Positions 59,660 through 64,000 of a stretch of DNA of 64,000 nucleotides are shown here, piece after piece; within the stretch, counting starts at the first letter, position 1; every line of letters starts with the position of its first letter. The notes under the pieces are model-generated. The model saw only the letters and a list, made by a program, of their open reading frames with translations. It was not told the DNA's origin and did no database searches. Source of the stretch: an uncultured Parabacteroides sp. (GTDB lineage Bacteria; Bacteroidota; Bacteroidia; Bacteroidales; Tannerellaceae); assembly GCF_902493135.1 (NCBI RefSeq), contig NZ_CABUOD010000011.1:1-64000 (forward strand), written 5' to 3'. A program made the translations under genes and the position numbers.

Positions 59660-61945
59660 TTATTCCCCTTTCTCGATCTGTTCCTGTACGATCGCATCCA
59701 CGACAGCGACAGTCGTCAGGTTCAGGATGTCGCGCGTAGAGCTTTCCACGTCGGTGAAGTGGATCGGCTTGTTCAAGCCCATCTGGATCGGGCCGATCGT
59801 TTCGCTGATGCCGAGAGTGTCGAGCAACTTGTAGGCACTGTTGGCGGAACTCAGGTTCGGGAAGATCAGCGTGTTGACATCCTTGCCTTTCAGTTTGTTG
59901 AACGGATACATCTCGTCGCGCAGCTTCTTGTCCAGAGCGAAGTTGACCTGCATTTCGCCGTCTACCATCATCTCCGGATAGCGCTTGTGCAGATAGTCGA
60001 TCGCATCGTGGACTTTCAGCGGGCTGCCCTGCTTGTCGGAACCGAAGTTGGAGTATGACAACATCGCCATGACCGGTTCATGCGCGAAGAACTTCACGGC
60101 ATCCTGGGTCAGGCGGGCGATATCGATCAATACTTCCGTCGACGGGTGGCGGTTGATCAGCGTGTCGGCGATGAAGAACGTGCCTTTCTTGCAAGTCAGG
60201 ATATTCAGGGCGCCGAAATGCGTGTAAGACGGACGGATGCCGATGATCTGCTCAGCCATCTTGGTCACTTCGGAGTAGCGGCTGTAAACGCCTGTCACGA
60301 AAGCGTCGGCATCGCCTGTCGCGACCATCATCATACCGAAGGCGTTGCGGTCGACCATCTTTTCGCAAGCTTCCGAATAGGTGACACCTTCGCGGGCTTT
60401 CTTATCGGACAGGATCTTGGCATACCGGTGGCGGCGTTCCGTCTCGCGGTCGTGGCGAAGGTTGACGATTTCGATCCCTTCGAGGCTGATGTTTCCTTCC
60501 GCCGCGATCTTTGCCAGGCGTTCTTCGTTGCCTAAGAGGATAGGGATGCAGATACCTTCGGCTTTTGCTTCGGCAGCGGCTTTCAGCATATTGACATGGT
60601 TGGCTTCGGCAAATACCACCCGTTTCGGATTGGCCTTGGCCATATCGGTGAACGAGCGGAGCAGCTTGTTGTCATATCCCATCATTTCGCGCAAGTGGTT
60701 GGCATAACCTTCCCAGTCGGTGATCGTCCGGCGGGATACGCCCGATTCGATGGCTGCTTTGGCAACGGCACAGGAAACACGGGTCAGGAGGCGCGGGTCG
60801 AGCGCTTTCGGCAGGATGTAATCGCGTCCGAAAGTCGTCCGTTTCAGTTTGTAGGCTGCGTTCACCACGTCGGGAACCGGTTCTTTGGCAAGTCCGGCGA
60901 TCGCGTAGACGGCCGCCAATTTCATCTCTTCGTTGATCGCTTTGGCATGCGTGTCCAATGCGCCGCGGAAGATATAAGGGAATCCCAATACATTGTTGAT
61001 CTGGTTCGGATAGTCGGAACGGCCTGTGGCGAAAATGATATCGTCGCGTGAAGCCATTGCATCGGCATACGAGATTTCCGGATTCGGGTTGGCCAAAGCG
61101 AACACGATCGGGTTCGTGTTCATGGAGCGGACCATCTCCTTTGTCAGCACATTGGCGACCGATAATCCCAAGAACACGTCGGCTCCGACGACGGCTTCCG
61201 CCAATGTCTTGATGTCGCGGTCGGTGGCGAAGAATTTCTTGGATTCGTTCAGGTCCGTGCGATGCGTGGAGATAACGCCCTTGCTGTCGCACATGATGAT
61301 GTTTTCCTTCTTTGCCCCCAACATTATATATAGTTTCGTGCAAGAGATGGAAGCGGCTCCGGCGCCGTTCACCACGATCTTCACGTCCTCGATCTTCTTC
61401 CCGGCGATCTCCAGCGCGTTGATCAAGCCTGCACCGGAGATAATGGCGGTCCCGTGCTGGTCGTCATGCATGACCGGAATATCCAGTTCTTCTTTCAGGC
61501 GTGTCTCGATCTTGAAACATTCGGGAGCTTTGATATCTTCGAGGTTGATGCCGCCGAAAGTGGGGGCGATGGCCTTTACGGTCTCGATAAACTTGTCGGG
61601 GTCTTTCTCGTTCACTTCGATGTCGAACACGTCGATACCGGCAAATATCTTGAACAACAGTCCTTTCCCTTCCATCACCGGTTTGCCGGCCAACGGGCCG
61701 ATATCTCCTAATCCCAATACGGCTGTGCCGTTTGAAATGACCGCTACCAGGTTTCCTTTAGAAGTATATTTGTAAGCATCCAACGGATTCTTTTCAATTT
61801 CCAGGCAGGGTTCGGCAACGCCGGGCGAATAAGCCAGCGACAAATCCATCTGGGTACTATAGGGCTTGGTGGGAACGACTTCTATCTTTCCCGGCTTGCC
61901 TTGCGCATGATAGCGGAGTGCTTCTTCTTTCGTGATCTTAGCCAT
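59660..61945 (-). CDS. maeB: NADP-dependent malic enzyme MaeB
   Basis: 761 residues from the ATG at 61945. The N-terminal malic enzyme domain (about 1-420) has SLAYSPGVAEPCLEI, the NAD(P) loop VVNGAGAAS and HDDQHGTA. The C-terminal phosphotransacetylase-like domain (about 430-761, catalytically inactive in MaeB proteins) acts as an allosteric sensor of acetyl-CoA. It converts malate to pyruvate with release of CO2 and NADPH in the cytosol. A strong -7 element lies upstream and a MATE gene downstream. Confidence 0.95.
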   Translation of the reverse strand: MAKITKEEALRYHAQGKPGKIEVVPTKPYSTQMDLSLAYSPGVAEPCLEIEKNPLDAYKYTSKGNLVAVISNGTAVLGLGDIGPLAGKPVMEGKGLLFKIFAGIDVFDIEVNEKDPDKFIETVKAIAPTFGGINLEDIKAPECFKIETRLKEELDIPVMHDDQHGTAIISGAGLINALEIAGKKIEDVKIVVNGAGAASISCTKLYIMLGAKKENIIMCDSKGVISTHRTDLNESKKFFATDRDIKTLAEAVVGADVFLGLSVANVLTKEMVRSMNTNPIVFALANPNPEISYADAMASRDDIIFATGRSDYPNQINNVLGFPYIFRGALDTHAKAINEEMKLAAVYAIAGLAKEPVPDVVNAAYKLKRTTFGRDYILPKALDPRLLTRVSCAVAKAAIESGVSRRTITDWEGYANHLREMMGYDNKLLRSFTDMAKANPKRVVFAEANHVNMLKAAAEAKAEGICIPILLGNEERLAKIAAEGNISLEGIEIVNLRHDRETERRHRYAKILSDKKAREGVTYSEACEKMVDRNAFGMMMVATGDADAFVTGVYSRYSEVTKMAEQIIGIRPSYTHFGALNILTCKKGTFFIADTLINRHPSTEVLIDIARLTQDAVKFFAHEPVMAMLSYSNFGSDKQGSPLKVHDAIDYLHKRYPEMMVDGEMQVNFALDKKLRDEMYPFNKLKGKDVNTLIFPNLSSANSAYKLLDTLGISETIGPIQMGLNKPIHFTDVESSTRDILNLTTVAVVDAIVQEQIEKGE

Positions 61946-61993
61946 AGACTGTATAGTTTTTAATTTGTTGTTTTGTCTTTCGAAAATTGCGCA

Positions 61994-62001
61994 CAAAAGT
62001 A
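61994..62001 (-). promoter_or_regulatory. -7 element of maeB
   Basis: TACTTTTG on the minus strand, an exact -7 match about 49 nt before the ATG at 61945, preceded by ATTTGT. Confidence 0.5.
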
Positions 62002-62059
62002 ACAAATTATTATGAATATGGCATCAAACGCTTACATTTAGTTGCTTGAATTTTGTGTA

Positions 62060-62091
62060 TTTGCAGGTTTCGGCTATTTGTGTTATCTTCG
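62060..62091 (+). promoter_or_regulatory. Promoter of the His-rich gene
   Basis: TTTG (62060-62063) and TATCTTCG (62084-62091, one mismatch to TAnnTTTG) with 20-nt spacing. The start codon is at 62118. Confidence 0.5.
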
Positions 62092-62117
62092 TACCCTCGA
62101 TTTGACAAGGACGGAAT

Positions 62118-62471
62118 GTGAAACAGACGATCGCGAAATATATGAAATGGTTGCTGCCTGCACTTTTTATAGTGTACTACAGCAGCGTTTCTTTGTTTAT
62201 GCACGTCCATGTCGAGCATGGCACGACGATAGTCCATTCGCACCCGTTCAGGAAGGCGGCAGACGGTACTTACCACCGTCACTCGTCTCTTGCGGAAATC
62301 CAGCTGTTCCATTTGCTGACGACTGTCCATGTGGAGGATGGGGCGATCCATTCGCTGCTTCTGCAATTTTATGCTACACCGAATTATAAGATAATCGAAA
62401 ATCCGGTCTTTCCGGATCATCTGCTCCCTGTCTTGGGGAAACTGTTCCTTCGCGCTCCTCCCTTTGTCTGA
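62118..62471 (+). CDS. His-rich small membrane protein, unknown function
   Basis: 117 residues from a GTG at 62118; an ATG eight codons later is an alternative. One hydrophobic segment (about 11-27), then a region dense in His (HVHVEHGTTIVHSHPF, HRHSS, HLLTTVHVE), giving about ten His in the middle. Such patterns bind divalent metals such as Zn, Cu or Ni. It precedes a TonB-dependent receptor on the same strand, with a palindrome cluster between. A periplasmic metal-related role is plausible but unproven. No family was recognised. Confidence 0.65.
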   Translation: MKQTIAKYMKWLLPALFIVYYSSVSLFMHVHVEHGTTIVHSHPFRKAADGTYHRHSSLAEIQLFHLLTTVHVEDGAIHSLLLQFYATPNYKIIENPVFPDHLLPVLGKLFLRAPPFV

Positions 62472-62508
62472 TCAAGATAGCATCTGCCGTTGGTAGGGAA
62501 TCAAAAAA

Positions 62509-62620
62509 GTTTCACCTTTTGCGAGAGGGTGAAACAAAAGTTTCAGTTTGTTCCGTGCCGGTGAAAATTTATTTTCACTTGCGGGAAACTTTATTTTCAC
62601 CGGCGTGAAACAAAAGTTCC
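62509..62620 (+). repeat. Palindrome cluster upstream of the TonB receptor
   Basis: Within 112 nt: GTTTCACC (62509-62516) pairs with GGTGAAAC (62528-62535); GAAACaaaaGTTTC (62531-62544); GTGAAAATttATTTTCAC (62561-62578); and GCCGGTGAAAAT (62557-62568) with ATTTTCACCGGC (62593-62604). A further GTGAAACAAAAGTTCC follows at 62605. The sites share a GTGAAA core. It may be an operator cluster for the receptor, or an extragenic repeat. Confidence 0.7.
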
Positions 62621-62718
62621 ATGCAAAGGAAACTGTTATTGCCTGCAAGCCTTTCTTGCGGCGGATGCACAGCCATGTGAATTTTTATGCAAGTCTTTAT
62701 TTTATCAGAACAAACGAA

Positions 62719-64000
62719 ATGAATAAGATTATTATACTTATACTATGCCTGTGCTGTGCCTTTACGGTCGCGCGGGCGGAGGAGGGTCCTGCCTTGAATC
62801 CATCGGACGCGAACATTGTCGGTCATGTGGTGGACCGGAAAACCGGCGAACATTTGTCTTTCATTACCATCTTCTTGAAAGGAACGACTATCGGGACTTC
62901 GACCGATGCCACGGGCCATTATTATCTGAAGAACCTGCCGGAAGGGAAGTTCACGGTCGTGATGAAGACGATGGGCTATAAAACCATCGAGACACCCGTA
63001 ACGCTGAAAAAAGGGAAGACGCTGGAAATCAATTTCGAGGCGGAAGAAGAAGCCTTGTCTTTGGATGGAGTCGTGGTTTCGGCCAACCGGAACGAGACGA
63101 CCCGGCGTATGGCTCCGTCGCTTGTGAACGTGCTGGATTCGAAAATGTTCGAGACGACGCATGCCACTTCGCTTGCCGACGGGCTGAACTTCCAGCCGGG
63201 CGTGCGGGTGGAAAACAATTGCCAGAACTGCGGTTTCCAGCAGGTGCGTATCAACGGGCTGGAAGGTCCGTACACGCAGATACTGGTGGACAGCCGTCCC
63301 ATATTCAGTGCGCTGACGGGCGTGTACGGCCTCGAACAGATTCCGGCCAATATGATCGAGCGTGTCGAGATCATGCGCGGCGGCGGTTCCGCCCTTTTCG
63401 GTTCGTCGGCAATTGCGGGCACGATCAATATCATTACGAAAGAGCCTTTGCGCAACTCGGCCCAGATCGCCCATTCGCTGACGATGATCGGAGGAAGCCG
63501 CCCGGACAATAATACGACCTTGAATGCTTCCTTGGTGACGGACGACCACAAGGCCGGCGTCTATCTTTTCGGGCAGAGCCGCCATCGTTCGGCTTACGAT
63601 CATGACGGGGACGGCTTTTCCGAACTTGGGCAGTTGGAAGCCCGGACGGTCGGTTTCCGTTCCTATCTGAAGACGAGCACCTATTCCAAACTGGGTTTCG
63701 AATACCATAATATAAGCGAGTACCGTCGTGGCGGCGACCAGATCCACCGGCCGCCTCATGAAGCGTGGGTGGCGGAACAGACGGACCACAGCATCAATGG
63801 CGGCGGCCTGAAGTTCGACCTGTTCTCCAAAGATTATAAACATCGCCTGAACGTCTATACTTCCGCGCAGCATACGAACCGGAAGAGTTATTACGGGACC
63901 AACCGGAATCCGGATGCGTACGGGCATACGACGGACATGACGGTTGTCGCCGGTTCGCAGTATTCCTATTCGGCCGATAAATGCTTGTTCATGCCGGCGG
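62719..64000 (+). CDS. TonB-dependent outer-membrane receptor (partial, cut by window end)
   Basis: At least 427 residues; the reading frame is open to the window edge. Signal peptide (MNKIIILILCLCCAF..., cleavage near residue 20). CarboxypepD_reg-like domain (about 30-115: VGHVVDRKTGEHLSFI). A plug domain (from about 125) with VENNCQNCGFQQVRINGLEG and IERVEIMRGGGSALFGSSAIAGTINI, then the first barrel strands. The CxxC pair in the plug is characteristic of a Bacteroidetes group of receptors for metals, porphyrins or siderophores. No SusD partner is visible before the window ends. Regulation through the upstream palindrome cluster is likely. Confidence 0.9.
   Translation, partial: MNKIIILILCLCCAFTVARAEEGPALNPSDANIVGHVVDRKTGEHLSFITIFLKGTTIGTSTDATGHYYLKNLPEGKFTVVMKTMGYKTIETPVTLKKGKTLEINFEAEEEALSLDGVVVSANRNETTRRMAPSLVNVLDSKMFETTHATSLADGLNFQPGVRVENNCQNCGFQQVRINGLEGPYTQILVDSRPIFSALTGVYGLEQIPANMIERVEIMRGGGSALFGSSAIAGTINIITKEPLRNSAQIAHSLTMIGGSRPDNNTTLNASLVTDDHKAGVYLFGQSRHRSAYDHDGDGFSELGQLEARTVGFRSYLKTSTYSKLGFEYHNISEYRRGGDQIHRPPHEAWVAEQTDHSINGGGLKFDLFSKDYKHRLNVYTSAQHTNRKSYYGTNRNPDAYGHTTDMTVVAGSQYSYSADKCLFMPA

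Noticed and set aside
62472..62718. Cobalamin-type riboswitch before the TonB receptor
   Set aside because: I could not find the conserved cobalamin box; the region is explained by GTGAAA palindromes.
62743..63927. 394-codon frame antisense to the TonB receptor
   Set aside because: The plus strand has a continuous receptor frame with signal, plug and barrel motifs through the window edge.
1..64000. Insertion sequence, integrase or prophage
   Set aside because: No transposase, integrase or phage structural gene is recognisable anywhere in the window.

Overview
This 64-kb window reads as chromosomal DNA of a gut-type Bacteroidales bacterium. A Parabacteroides-like member of the Tannerellaceae is my best guess, but no marker gene here settles the genus. 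The lineage call rests on three things. Promoters repeatedly match the Bacteroidetes sigma consensus (-7 TAnnTTTG, sometimes with TTTG about 20 nt upstream) and Shine-Dalgarno sites are weak. The gene families are typical of the order: DUF5686/CarboxypepD_reg outer-membrane protein, 6-bladed beta-propeller lipoprotein, GNAT-nitrilase fusion, MaeB malic enzyme, plug-cysteine TonB receptor. Intergenic DNA is rich in short phased repeats.

Layout. 0.2-4.6 kb: two SGNH hydrolase-like membrane or periplasmic proteins and an MBOAT acyltransferase, a cell-surface O-acylation module. 4.7-9.0 kb: a small membrane protein, an AraC regulator, and an Hpt protein next to a hybrid histidine kinase. 9.1-18.1 kb: a 42-bp repeat array, mfd, a 57-residue gene, three identical tRNA-Arg(ACG) genes in a 110-bp tandem repeat, a patatin/beta-barrel protein and htpG. 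18.3-21.9 kb: a 17-codon mini-ORF and a paaK / ACT / small accessory protein / Na+-symporter operon. 22.5-33.2 kb: two separate AAA-ATPase + RloB (TOPRIM-like) cassettes of the AbiL/Rlo defence type, flanking a propeller/TonB pair and a DUF5686-NhaC pair.

33.6-43.5 kb: GNAT-nitrilase, KamA radical SAM protein, DUF2148 protein, an unknown 318-residue protein, radA, a lipoprotein/beta-barrel pair and an FAD oxidoreductase. 43.6-52.2 kb: convergent recQ-recJ, then tsaC/sua5, a polyprenyl sugar-phosphotransferase, a ClC-CBS channel and fmt. 52.3-62.0 kb: a complete RND efflux operon (OMF-MFP-RND), then maeB and a MATE exporter. 62.1-64 kb: a His-rich membrane peptide and a TonB-dependent receptor cut by the window edge.

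Most of the window is housekeeping or envelope biology. The parts most worth a second look are: (1) 35-nt arrays of five heptanucleotides that sit 3-11 nt before start codons inside operons, with related arrays inside three coding regions; (2) palindromes phased at 21 or 42 bp at 9.1, 25.1 and 47.3 kb; (3) the two divergent RloA-RloB cassettes; (4) an 18-bp perfect palindrome inside the GNAT-nitrilase promoter; (5) the palindrome cluster before the TonB receptor.
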